Origin: Vicinamibacteria bacterium
GTDB taxonomy: Bacteria > Acidobacteriota > Vicinamibacteria > Vicinamibacterales > UBA8438
DNA: 64,000 nucleotides
Reading direction: 5' to 3'
NCBI GenBank assembly: GCA_022820825.1
Contig: JAJEEU010000042.1
Coordinates: 114,020-178,019 of the forward strand
Both the position numbers and the translations under genes were made by a program. Under the pieces are notes generated by a model, which was given only the letters and a program-made list of their open reading frames with translations, was not told where the DNA came from and did not search any database. How positions within the stretch are numbered: position 1 is the first letter of the stretch; each line of letters starts with the position of its first letter. Positions 52,730 to 60,115 of this stretch are shown here, piece by piece.

Positions 52730-53746
52730 ATGCAGCGTCTGATGTCGGGTCTGCCGCTTGTAGTGGCACCGCTCATGTTCGCCGCGCTGTTGGGCGCCGG
52801 CGCCGTTCACGCGCAGTCGCCCGCGGGCGATGCGCCCAGGACGCCGTGGGGCGATCCGGACCTGCAGGGCGTCTGGGTCGGCTCCACGCTGACCCCGCTC
52901 GAACGGCCGGAGCGGTTCGAGGGGCGGGAGTTCCTGAGCGCGGAGGAGATGGCGGCGCTGGAGCAGGGCGCCGTCGACCGCAACATCAGCCTCTACGAGC
53001 GCCCGGCCGAGACCACCACGGCCGGCGGCAGCGTCGACTGGCGAGACGACGGCACGCCCGGCTTCTACAACAACTTCTGGCTCGACAACGGCACGGCGTG
53101 GGAGCCGAGCGGCCGCACGTCGCTGATCGTCGACCCGCCGGACGGCCGGATCCCGTACACGGCCAACGCGGAGGACGGCTACCGGCCGCACGGATCGGGC
53201 CCCTGGGACTCCTACCTCGACCTCGACACGGGCGAGCGCTGCCTGGGCGACGGCCTGCCGCAGATCTGGCTCGGCTACAACCCCAACCACCAGATCTTCC
53301 AGACCGCCGAGCACGTGGTGATCGTGCACGAGATGTTCAACCAGCGGCGCATCATCCCGCTGGACGGCCGCCCGCACGTGGACATCACGCAGTGGAACGG
53401 CGAGCCCCGCGGCCGCTGGGAGGGCGAGACGCTCGTGGTGGAGTCGCGCGACTTCCCGGACCGGCCGCACGACCGCTGGATAAACACCTGGCGCATCCCG
53501 ACCAGCCGGCTGCACCTCGAAGAGCGCTACACGCGCGTCGACGCGGTCACCATCGACTACGTGGCCACCATCACCGACCCCACGAAATTCACGCGCCCGT
53601 GGACCGTGCGCATGCCGCTGTCGCAGGATCAGGCCGAGCGCGGCGTGGCGGCGGGGGACCTCTTCGAGTTCGCCTGCCACGAGGGGAACTACGCCGTCGC
53701 CAACGTCCTGCGCGGCGCCCGCGCCCAGGACGACGCGGAGCAGTAG
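52730..53746 (+). CDS. Secreted protein of an acidobacterial paralogous family (member 3)
   Basis: Exported protein of 338 aa paralogous to 15117-16109 and 29635-30609. The signal peptide ends 'LGAGAVHAQ'; the core reads 'WGDPDLQGVWVGSTLTPLER', 'LIVDPPDGRIPYTANAEDGY', 'AEHVVIVHEMFNQRRIIPLD', 'GRWEGETLVVESRDFPDRPH' and the C-terminal 'FACHEGNYAVANVLRGARAQ'. The family is conserved in position and length, but its function is unknown. AAAGGAGG lies upstream of the ATG with good spacing. It follows the sugar dehydrogenase by 52 bp, possibly as one transcript. The stop codon is directly followed, in the same frame, by a truncated antitoxin ORF. Confidence 0.82.
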   Translation: MQRLMSGLPLVVAPLMFAALLGAGAVHAQSPAGDAPRTPWGDPDLQGVWVGSTLTPLERPERFEGREFLSAEEMAALEQGAVDRNISLYERPAETTTAGGSVDWRDDGTPGFYNNFWLDNGTAWEPSGRTSLIVDPPDGRIPYTANAEDGYRPHGSGPWDSYLDLDTGERCLGDGLPQIWLGYNPNHQIFQTAEHVVIVHEMFNQRRIIPLDGRPHVDITQWNGEPRGRWEGETLVVESRDFPDRPHDRWINTWRIPTSRLHLEERYTRVDAVTIDYVATITDPTKFTRPWTVRMPLSQDQAERGVAAGDLFEFACHEGNYAVANVLRGARAQDDAEQ

Positions 53747-53761
53747 GCCGGCGCATTCCGC

Positions 53762-53971
53762 ATGGATGAGCAGGTAGCCTTGCGCGGCTACGGCACCTTC
53801 AGCGAATACGTTCGGGAGTTGATCCGCAAGGACCGCGAGCGCCAGCACCTGCGCGGACTGCTCCTGGACGGGGCTGATTCCCCGCCGGCGTCCGCCGCCG
53901 ACAGCGCCTACTTCGATCGCCTGCGGGAGCGAGACATCCCCGCCCGGCTGCGTAAGCCGGAGAGGAGTTGA
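53762..53971 (+). pseudogene. Truncated ParD-like antitoxin, orphan
   Basis: A 69-codon ORF reading 'MDEQVALRGYGTFSEYVREL', then 'IRKDRERQHLRGLLLDGADS', and ending 'DSAYFDRLRERDIPARLRKP'. Intact ParD-type ribbon-helix-helix antitoxins have this sequence from about residue 20 on, preceded by a DNA-binding beta-strand ('...LP.....fVdeqVa'). Here that strand is missing: the frame upstream runs 'AGAFR' straight into the stop of the preceding gene. No ParE toxin follows. It is probably a decayed antitoxin relic at the edge of the island. A short in-frame start at the ATG is possible but would lack DNA binding. Confidence 0.65.
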
Positions 53972-53981
53972 ATGTTCTCAT

Positions 53982-54004
53982 GATATATTCTGTTGAGATA
54001 TATC
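53982..54004. promoter_or_regulatory. Inverted repeat upstream of vapBC, candidate operator
   Basis: Perfect 7-bp arms GATATAT (53982-53988) and ATATATC (53998-54004) with a 9-nt spacer, in a strikingly AT-rich patch about 45 bp before the antitoxin ATG. AbrB-type VapB antitoxins repress their own operon through such palindromes, so this is the likely autoregulatory operator. The AT-rich sequence could also include the -10 element, but no clear -35 is found. Confidence 0.5.
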
Positions 54005-54047
54005 AATATTGACGTCACTGACCGGGCATCCTGGAGAGGAGGTGCGC

Positions 54048-54371
54048 ATGAAGCGAAGCGCCGGAGCGGCGGAACCGAGTGGAGGTAGCACCCCGAAAAC
54101 GGCGGTTTCCGGGCCGCGCGACGGCCGCAAGTTCGCCCGCGTGTTCATGTCCGGCCGGTCACAGGCGGTGCGGCTGCCGAAGGAATTTCGATTCGACACC
54201 GACCGCGTGGTTATTCGGCGCGAGGGCCGTCACGTTGTTCTGAGCCCCCCGTTCAAGGACTGGGAGGACTACTGGAAGAACGGCGCGCGCTTCACGGACG
54301 ACTTCTACGAGGTGATGGAGGAGTTGGACCGTGACCTGCTGCCGCTGGAGGAACGGGAGCCGTTCGATTGA
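54048..54371 (+). CDS. vapB: VapB-type antitoxin, AbrB-like DNA-binding
   Basis: Antitoxin of 107 aa. Residues about 28-70 form the SpoVT-AbrB swapped-hairpin domain ('RKFARVFMSGRSQAVRLPKE', 'FRFDTDRVVIRREGRHVVLS'), and the rest is the toxin-neutralising tail rich in Trp, Phe and acidic residues ('FKDWEDYWKNGARFTDDFYE'). An N-terminal extension of about 27 residues is Ser/Gly/Pro-rich and unlike usual VapB, but AGGAGG 5 nt before this ATG supports it. The stop overlaps the TTG of the toxin gene. Confidence 0.88.
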   Translation: MKRSAGAAEPSGGSTPKTAVSGPRDGRKFARVFMSGRSQAVRLPKEFRFDTDRVVIRREGRHVVLSPPFKDWEDYWKNGARFTDDFYEVMEELDRDLLPLEEREPFD

Positions 54372-54760
54372 AGGCAATGCTCGACACGGATACCTGCATT
54401 TTTCTCCGCAGGCAGCCGGCCGGTTTCCGGCCGCGGCTGCCGATCGGCGACTGCGGCATCTCGGTCATCGTGCTGGGGGAATTGGCATGGGGCGTATCGC
54501 GCTCGCGCCGCGTCGAGGAGAACGAGGTCGCCTTGCGCGACCTGCTCGAACACGTGCAGGTGGTGGACCTGGACGCGGAGGCGGCGCGGCGGTACGGCCG
54601 GCTCCGCGCCGACCTGCGTTCCATCGGCCGGCCGATCGGCCCCAACGACCTCTGGATCGCCGCGCACGCCCTGGCCAGGGACGTGCCGCTAATCACGCAC
54701 AACGTCTCCGAATTCCGGCGCGTGCCGGACCTGTCCGTCGAGACCTGGATGGCGGCCTGA
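54368..54760 (+). CDS. vapC: VapC-type PIN-domain toxin
   Basis: Predicted endoribonuclease of 130 aa. PIN residues are visible: 'KAMLDTDTCIFLRRQP' (Asp), 'ISVIVLGELAWGVSRSRRVE' (Glu), 'GPNDLWIAAHALARDVPLIT' (Asp) and 'THNVSEFRRVPDLSVETWMA' at the end, the latter as in the VapC group that cleaves initiator tRNA. The start is TTG overlapping the antitoxin stop (TTGA), or the ATG at 54377. It forms a complete module with the upstream antitoxin. Confidence 0.92.
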   Translation: MKAMLDTDTCIFLRRQPAGFRPRLPIGDCGISVIVLGELAWGVSRSRRVEENEVALRDLLEHVQVVDLDAEAARRYGRLRADLRSIGRPIGPNDLWIAAHALARDVPLITHNVSEFRRVPDLSVETWMAA

Positions 54761-55118
54761 GCCGATGCCCGCCGCGATTTCGAGCGCGAACGGCGCTCCG
54801 CGCGGCGGTTGGACCTGCAACGCGTTCCAAAGGGTTGCCCGGTGTTGACCTGCCCATCAAGGCGGTGAAGGGCGACATCAGCTACGGCCTGCACATGCCC
54901 GACCGCAGGCGAACTGGTATCGCGCTCGGCTCGGAGGAATCCGTGATCTCCGCGAAGGCGTCGTCACGCGTCGCGTCACGGACGACACGCCCCCGGCGGT
55001 CCTGTCGAGCGCGTGATCGAGTACCGTGGACCGTTCGACTGTTGTGATCGGGAGAGCAACTACGGGATCGCATGGCACATCTTGAGGGTTGGGATCGCCG
55101 GGGACGGGCCATACAGCG
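54761..55118. other. Gene-free stretch with a possible decayed fragment
   Basis: No convincing gene in this 358-bp stretch between vapC and the STAND NTPase gene. One frame reads 'VIEYRGPFDCCDRESNYGIA' then 'WHILRVG' (about 55009-55090), which faintly recalls the C-terminal 'EYACHEGNYSVPNALSGARA' block of the secreted paralogous family, but the match is weak and the frame is short. No terminator, repeat or RNA was recognised. Confidence 0.35.
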
Positions 55119-56357
55119 ATGACCTCAGAATCGGCGACCTGGAGCCTTGAACGCACGTGGCAGGTCACCACTGCCGACGGCAAACCGGAACAGCTAGCTA
55201 CGGCTGAACGGTCGCGCTTTCGCGGCGTCGTCATGCTCGGCGCCGCTGGCGCCGGCAAGACTACCGAGGCCGCGCGGCTTGCCGGTCACGAGAGAGCCTT
55301 GGGCAAGTGCTTGCGCCAATGCAGACTGGCCGAGTTCGCTGATACGTCCGAGGAACTGGCCGGACACCTGGCTACGCTCGCCGAAGGAGCAAACGAACAG
55401 ACGATCTTCTACCTGGATGCGTTGGATGAGGCGATGATGCCGGAGCGCCGCCGCTGGCTGGCGATAAAGCACTGGATCAGGAAGGATCTGCACGGTACGG
55501 GCGCCTCCATTCGGATTACATGTCGACCGGCGGTTTGGCCAAGTGAGCTTTCAGACGTCGTCAGCGAGTTCACCGGCAGCGAGTCGTTTTCCACCGCGTT
55601 TCTGCAACCTCTCGACGATAGCGACATCAGAGTGGCCGCCGCGTCCTTCGGAATCGACCCGGACGCCTTTCTCGGTCAGCTTGACGGCGCACGTGCCCGA
55701 AGCCTTGCCGCACAGCCTCTCACGCTTCGAATGTTGATGAAACTGTACCAGTCGGAGTGCGGACTGCCGGATTCCTTGAGCGAATTGTTCGAAAGGGGTA
55801 TCGAGCGGCTTGTTGCCGACCCGCAAGAACGTCGTGACATCGGCACGCAGAGCCCTATTCCCACGACCGCCATGATCGAGGCAGCCGAGCGGCTGGCTTG
55901 CTACGCGATGCTCAGTGGTCGCGAGGCCGTCTGCTTCGAGGACGATCCGCCGCCGAATGCGCTGAGCCTTCACGATCTTGCTGCGACGTTTACCTTGGAG
56001 GATCTTCGTGCCATAGGTTCCTGCGGGATCTGTGACTCCACGTTCCCTGCATCGTTCCGTTTTGGCCATAGACAGTTTGCCGAGTATCTGGCAGGCCGGC
56101 GCCTTGCACGGCTGCCAGCGCATCAGGCGAGGGCGTTTCTCGCGAGCCCGGACGGTTGGAGCCGGGGCGTTGCCGGTCCGCTCCGAGAGACGGCGGCGTT
56201 CGCCGCCATGTTCAACGCCGACTTGGCCGAATGGCTGTCGAGTTGCGATCCCGATGTCGTCGGGCTGTCGGACGTTGCTGATTCCGGTCTTCGCCGGCAA
56301 GCGACGCTCGCGCTGCTAGATCGGTTCCGGCGAGCTGAGATGACCGACGCGCAGTAG
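55119..56357 (+). CDS. STAND/NACHT-like NTPase, part 1 of an amber-split gene
   Basis: NTPase of 412 aa. The P-loop lies at residues 41-48 ('MLGAAGAGKTTEAARLAG') and Walker B near 96-104 ('TIFYLDALDEAMMPERRRWL'); a following 'ASIRITCRPAVWPSELSD' strand carries the sensor-type Arg. The C-terminal third is helical, as in winged-helix/arm regions of STAND ATPases ('LTLRMLMKLYQSECGLPDSL', 'FRFGHRQFAEYLAGRRL'). It ends at TAG 56355-56357, but the same frame stays open after it for 962 codons to the next stop. Joined, the product would be 1375 aa with a C-terminal nuclease. Base composition and codon use are visibly less GC-rich than in the rest of the window. The ATG at 55119 has a weak SD. Confidence 0.82.
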   Translation: MTSESATWSLERTWQVTTADGKPEQLATAERSRFRGVVMLGAAGAGKTTEAARLAGHERALGKCLRQCRLAEFADTSEELAGHLATLAEGANEQTIFYLDALDEAMMPERRRWLAIKHWIRKDLHGTGASIRITCRPAVWPSELSDVVSEFTGSESFSTAFLQPLDDSDIRVAAASFGIDPDAFLGQLDGARARSLAAQPLTLRMLMKLYQSECGLPDSLSELFERGIERLVADPQERRDIGTQSPIPTTAMIEAAERLACYAMLSGREAVCFEDDPPPNALSLHDLAATFTLEDLRAIGSCGICDSTFPASFRFGHRQFAEYLAGRRLARLPAHQARAFLASPDGWSRGVAGPLRETAAFAAMFNADLAEWLSSCDPDVVGLSDVADSGLRRQATLALLDRFRRAEMTDAQ

Positions 56358-56375
56358 TGGCCCGGCGAAGTCGAG

Positions 56376-59246
56376 TTGAAAGGCCTGCAGTACGACGATG
56401 CGGCGGCGGACCTGCGCCCGGTGCTCAGAGAAAAACACGAGGACGGCGAAGACGTCATCAAGTTTACAATCAGATTGGCGGGCGGTTGGAAAATGTCGTC
56501 GCTGAGCGACGACTTGGCCGACATCACCCTGGACAGGACGGTGTCGCTTCAGATTCGGACTCATGCTGCTCACGCTCTATCCCAGTGCGGTACGGTGTCC
56601 GCGAAGGAGCGCCTCAAGCCGCTGGTCGCTGGTGTGCCGGAAGACGACGGCGACGAGTTGAAAGGAATCGCTCTCGATTGCAATTGGCCTGAGCGGCTGT
56701 CCGTGCTGGAACTGCTGGACGCACTGACTCCGAGACGCAGGCAGTCGTTCTACGGAGCCTACGACAGTTTTCTGTGGCGACTTGAGGACGAGAAGTTCTC
56801 CGCATCCGGCCATCGCTCCGCGGCTCTCCGCTGGGCAAAAGACCGTATTTCTGAATTGGGCGACGTCGACGTGCTGCACAGGATCGCGACTCGGATCGCT
56901 CATGCGGCGTTGGGCGACTTGGCTGATCCAGGGGTTGCCCGTGCGTTGGTGGGGTTGGTGAGCCGTTGGGCCGAGCACTACACGAGTCCTCTCGCAGCGT
57001 TGTCGAGGAATACTCTTGAACGCGAGCCAGAGTATGTACTCGATCAGAACGCGCCGTTGCGCGCCGACCGCGCAGCACGCCGACGGCTGATCGACGAGTT
57101 GGTCAGCGCCGTCGAGACTCGACAAGAACTGTTCGGACTGGCACATCAGACGCCGGGCTTGCTGAACGCCGAAGACTTCCTTTGGCTGCTGGAGCACGGA
57201 TGCGACGAGCGACGAGACGTGGCGACTCGATCCCAATACTTGCACGTCGCTTCCCAGCTTCCATGGGAACGTCATCCTGAAAATGTCGACGCGTGGCTTC
57301 ACGTGTGTGATGGCGAGCCGGTGCGGACGATCCTGGGAAATCAGAAGTCTGTCGAGTTGCAATCCGAGGAGGCGAAACAGCTCCGCGAACGTTGGGAGAG
57401 ATATTATCGAGTCACTTCGTCGGACGACGAGACTCCGGCACTCGATCCCCCACCGCGTGACCGGGTGCTGAATACTCTCGAACGGTGCGAAACGAAAAAT
57501 ATGCGTCACTTCGGCAGGTTGTGCCAGGAATTGACGCTCGAACAGACAAGCACCCACTATGAGGGCGGGGAACGCTTCTTGACGCGCACACCGGGCTGGA
57601 AGGATGCTGCGCAGGAGACTCGTAATCGCATCGTGGAAGTCGCAAAGGCATATTTGTCCATGAATGATCTCGTTGCGGAAGCGGTGGACGGAGTGTCGCC
57701 GGGCACCTGCCATTTTGACGTTTTCGGAGCCGTGTGGCTTGTTCTGGATGAGGATCCTGACTGGCTGGTGGCGCGTACGGAGTCGTGGTGGAGCGACTGG
57801 TGCTGGTACATGCTGCGCGAGTTGTCTCCGAGCATGGTGGGAGAGCCCGCGGAGCCCAAGCAGCGGATAGTGGCGCTTCTCAACGAGAAGAGCCCCGACA
57901 CCGTGTGCCGGGAAATAGTCGTGCTCGCGGGTGGACGGGACGAGGGGTATGTCGATCTTCTGACCGACTTGTTGGCGTTACTGAGGGACGAGCCGAACGC
58001 CGTACTGGACGAGAGGCTGTGCGGGATGATGCGGGCACATGCGATTGCGGAGCGACATGTCGCGGTGGTGGCCGCATTCGTGTTGGCGCGCGCACCGTTG
58101 ATCTCTATCCCGATCTGCCTGGAGATTTTGGACAATGCGCCGGCGGGAACAGGCGATACGAGGGCTGGACACGTAGCGGTGTCGCTGTTGCGTCGGAGAG
58201 CGGGAGAGTGCTGGGCGCCGGTGAGAACATTTTTGGATTCGGACGCCGATAGAGGACGGCGCGTCCTGAGACGTTTCGCTCACCATGAAGAATCCGACTT
58301 CATGGAGTCGATGTCGATACGACAGTTTGGGGAGTTGACGGAGGTTCTGTTGGAGATGTTTCCTCCGGAGACCGATCAGAGATCGGAGGGAGTCAGCGAG
58401 GTTACGCCCGATGACTCGGCGCGTACGTTGAGGGATCGTATGGTTTCATATCTCGGCCGCTTGGAAAACTCCGAAGCGGTTGAGGCTCTACAGCAGCTTG
58501 AGAAGCGTTTTGTGGGTCGTTATCCGTGGCTTCGACGTCCGCGGTCTCAGGCGGAGCGGGCCTTGCGGTTGTCGCGGTGGATTCCGTGCGCGATTGATGT
58601 CATCGGTGAGGTTCTTGCGACCGGTGAGCGGCGTTTGATGCGGTCCGAAGAAGACGTCGTCGACGGGATTGAATATGCATTGCAGAGGTATGCAACGGCG
58701 CTGAGGACAGACGAAGGGGACAGCGTTGAGGATCTGTGGAATACGGCGACAGGCGCGGCGCCGACACCGAAATCGGAAGAGCACGTATCCGGGAAGCTGT
58801 GTGCGGTGGTCAGGTCCTATTTTCGGGCGTACGCGGTTGCCGCGGACAGGGAAGTCGAGATCCACAGGCGCAGCGTCGCGCCCGGTCGCGGCGGCGACCC
58901 GGGTTCCGAAGTGGACATCCTGGTTCAGTTTCCGGGCCTTGGAACGGCATCAGGCGACGCCATACGCGTTCCGATCGAGGTCAAGTTGTCCTTTAACGAT
59001 GAGGCGAAGACAGGGATCCGAACCCAGCTTGCTGATCGGTACATGGCCCAGCTCGGCGCGAGCCATGGAGTCTATGTCGTCGTTTGGATGGACCTCCCGC
59101 AGCGGAAGGAACTTCGGGAAAACCATCGACCTAAGTGGCCGTCTATAGAGTCGGCTCGGGCGGATCTGCGACAGGAGGCCGGGCGCTTGTCAAGCGACGA
59201 GGGAAGATGCGTTCGCAGCGTCGTCGTTGACGGCGCGCTGCGGTGA
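56376..59246 (+). CDS. Helical-repeat protein with PD-(D/E)XK nuclease domain, part 2
   Basis: A 956-aa ORF in the same frame as, and 18 bp after, the NTPase stop. It begins at a TTG with no SD ('MKGLQYDDAAADLRPVLREK'), which suggests it is the continuation of the NTPase rather than a separate gene. Most of it is helical-repeat-like sequence rich in Leu, Arg, Trp and Glu ('LSVLELLDALTPRRRQSFYG', 'LVGLVSRWAEHYTSPLAALS'). The C-terminus (about residues 815-925) is nuclease-like: 'VVRSYFRAYAVAADREVEIH', 'GSEVDILVQFPGL' (Asp847), 'RVPIEVKLSFNDEAK' (Glu868, Lys870) and 'RYMAQLGASHGVYVVVWMDL', the D-x21-ExK order of PD-(D/E)XK enzymes. A DNA-cutting defence effector is the best inference. Confidence 0.75.
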   Translation: MKGLQYDDAAADLRPVLREKHEDGEDVIKFTIRLAGGWKMSSLSDDLADITLDRTVSLQIRTHAAHALSQCGTVSAKERLKPLVAGVPEDDGDELKGIALDCNWPERLSVLELLDALTPRRRQSFYGAYDSFLWRLEDEKFSASGHRSAALRWAKDRISELGDVDVLHRIATRIAHAALGDLADPGVARALVGLVSRWAEHYTSPLAALSRNTLEREPEYVLDQNAPLRADRAARRRLIDELVSAVETRQELFGLAHQTPGLLNAEDFLWLLEHGCDERRDVATRSQYLHVASQLPWERHPENVDAWLHVCDGEPVRTILGNQKSVELQSEEAKQLRERWERYYRVTSSDDETPALDPPPRDRVLNTLERCETKNMRHFGRLCQELTLEQTSTHYEGGERFLTRTPGWKDAAQETRNRIVEVAKAYLSMNDLVAEAVDGVSPGTCHFDVFGAVWLVLDEDPDWLVARTESWWSDWCWYMLRELSPSMVGEPAEPKQRIVALLNEKSPDTVCREIVVLAGGRDEGYVDLLTDLLALLRDEPNAVLDERLCGMMRAHAIAERHVAVVAAFVLARAPLISIPICLEILDNAPAGTGDTRAGHVAVSLLRRRAGECWAPVRTFLDSDADRGRRVLRRFAHHEESDFMESMSIRQFGELTEVLLEMFPPETDQRSEGVSEVTPDDSARTLRDRMVSYLGRLENSEAVEALQQLEKRFVGRYPWLRRPRSQAERALRLSRWIPCAIDVIGEVLATGERRLMRSEEDVVDGIEYALQRYATALRTDEGDSVEDLWNTATGAAPTPKSEEHVSGKLCAVVRSYFRAYAVAADREVEIHRRSVAPGRGGDPGSEVDILVQFPGLGTASGDAIRVPIEVKLSFNDEAKTGIRTQLADRYMAQLGASHGVYVVVWMDLPQRKELRENHRPKWPSIESARADLRQEAGRLSSDEGRCVRSVVVDGALR

Positions 59247-59306
59247 TTCTGCTCCGGGAGGAGTGGCGAGACCTGATGGGGGAGTCGGGATTTTCGTGGA
59301 GGATTC

Positions 59307-59552
59307 ATGACTACGCTTACCTTTGAATTGCCGGACGAGTTGGCGGAAGAGGCGAGAAGCAGGGGGCTGTTTGCACCCGGCGCGATAGAAGCCATGATTC
59401 GAGATACGCTTCGCCGCAGCGCCATGGCGGATCTATTCGACGCCGCAGACAAGCTGGCTGCTGCGGAGTTCCCGCCTCTGACCATGGCGGAAATCCAGGA
59501 TGAAGTGAACGCAGTGCGCATGGAGAGACGGCGGCGTGCGTCTGGTGCTTGA
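59307..59552 (+). CDS. Antitoxin-like protein of a PIN-domain module
   Basis: Protein of 81 aa, beginning 'MTTLTFELPDELAEEARSRG', a beta-strand and helix typical of ribbon-helix-helix-type antitoxins, followed by a helical toxin-binding segment ('AEFPPLTMAEIQDEVNAVRM'). GGAGG lies about 5 nt before the ATG. It overlaps the PIN gene by 17 bp. The antitoxin call rests on small size, order and overlap with a PIN gene; the specific family is not recognised. Confidence 0.7.
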   Translation: MTTLTFELPDELAEEARSRGLFAPGAIEAMIRDTLRRSAMADLFDAADKLAAAEFPPLTMAEIQDEVNAVRMERRRRASGA

Positions 59553-59973
59553 TACCAATGTTGTGGTTTCGGGGTTGATTTGGGGCGGCCCGCCAAGACG
59601 CCTGCTCGATGCGGCCCGCGGTGGTCTGATCGTGTTGTTTTCCAGCGGTGCTCTTCTCAATGAGTTGGAGAGTGTGCTGGAACGCGACAAGTTTGCCGCG
59701 CTTCTGGCATCGCGGGATGTCACGCCGGCATTCCTGATGCAGCGGTATGGAATGCTCGCGACGTTGGTCAGGCCGGTGCGCACCGGTCGTATCGTGCGGG
59801 CCGACTCGGACGACGATCACGTACTTGCCACGGCGTTGAGTGCGCGGGCGGACGCCGTGGAGACAGGCGACGGACATCTGCTGGAGTTGGATCCGTGGCA
59901 GGGGATCCGAATCCTCGTCCCCGCCGAAGTGCTGAGGCTCGTGGACGCAAGAGAAGCGGAGCCAGGACGGTAG
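59536..59973 (+). CDS. PIN-domain putative toxin (COG1569-like)
   Basis: Protein of 145 aa beginning 'MRLVLDTNVVVSGLIWGGPP', with the DTN(V/I)xxSG motif of the 'PIN family toxin component' group, and 'SGALLNELESVLERDKFAAL', 'VRADSDDDHVLATALSARAD' with the later acidic residues. The set of PIN acids (Asp7, Glu in the NELE motif, Asp in DDDHVLA) is present, so a nuclease activity is plausible. The start is GTG at 59536, inside the antitoxin coding sequence. Last gene of the toxin-antitoxin-flanked island. Confidence 0.85.
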   Translation: MRLVLDTNVVVSGLIWGGPPRRLLDAARGGLIVLFSSGALLNELESVLERDKFAALLASRDVTPAFLMQRYGMLATLVRPVRTGRIVRADSDDDHVLATALSARADAVETGDGHLLELDPWQGIRILVPAEVLRLVDAREAEPGR

Positions 59974-60115
59974 TCAACGTCGGACGCGTTATGATCGGAC
60001 TCGTCTTCGGGCTGCTTTCGAGGCGACCATGCCCCGCGCCGCCAACGCTCACCAGCGCCAGCGCAACGCGTTGCTCATGACGACTATCGTTCCATGACAT
60101 CGGTCGCCGGCGTCC

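Noticed and set aside
56376..56450. Independent ribosome binding site for the nuclease ORF
   Set aside because: No SD-like sequence before the TTG; the nearest internal ATG (56493) also lacks one, so independent initiation is not supported.
53982..59973. Integrase, tRNA attachment site or direct repeats bounding the island
   Set aside because: None seen by reading the sequence; mobility is therefore suggested only by gene content and composition.
60029..60097. 22-codon ORF after an AGGCGA sequence
   Set aside because: Too short and without recognisable homology or conserved context; could be the 5' relic of a gene, but nothing supports that.
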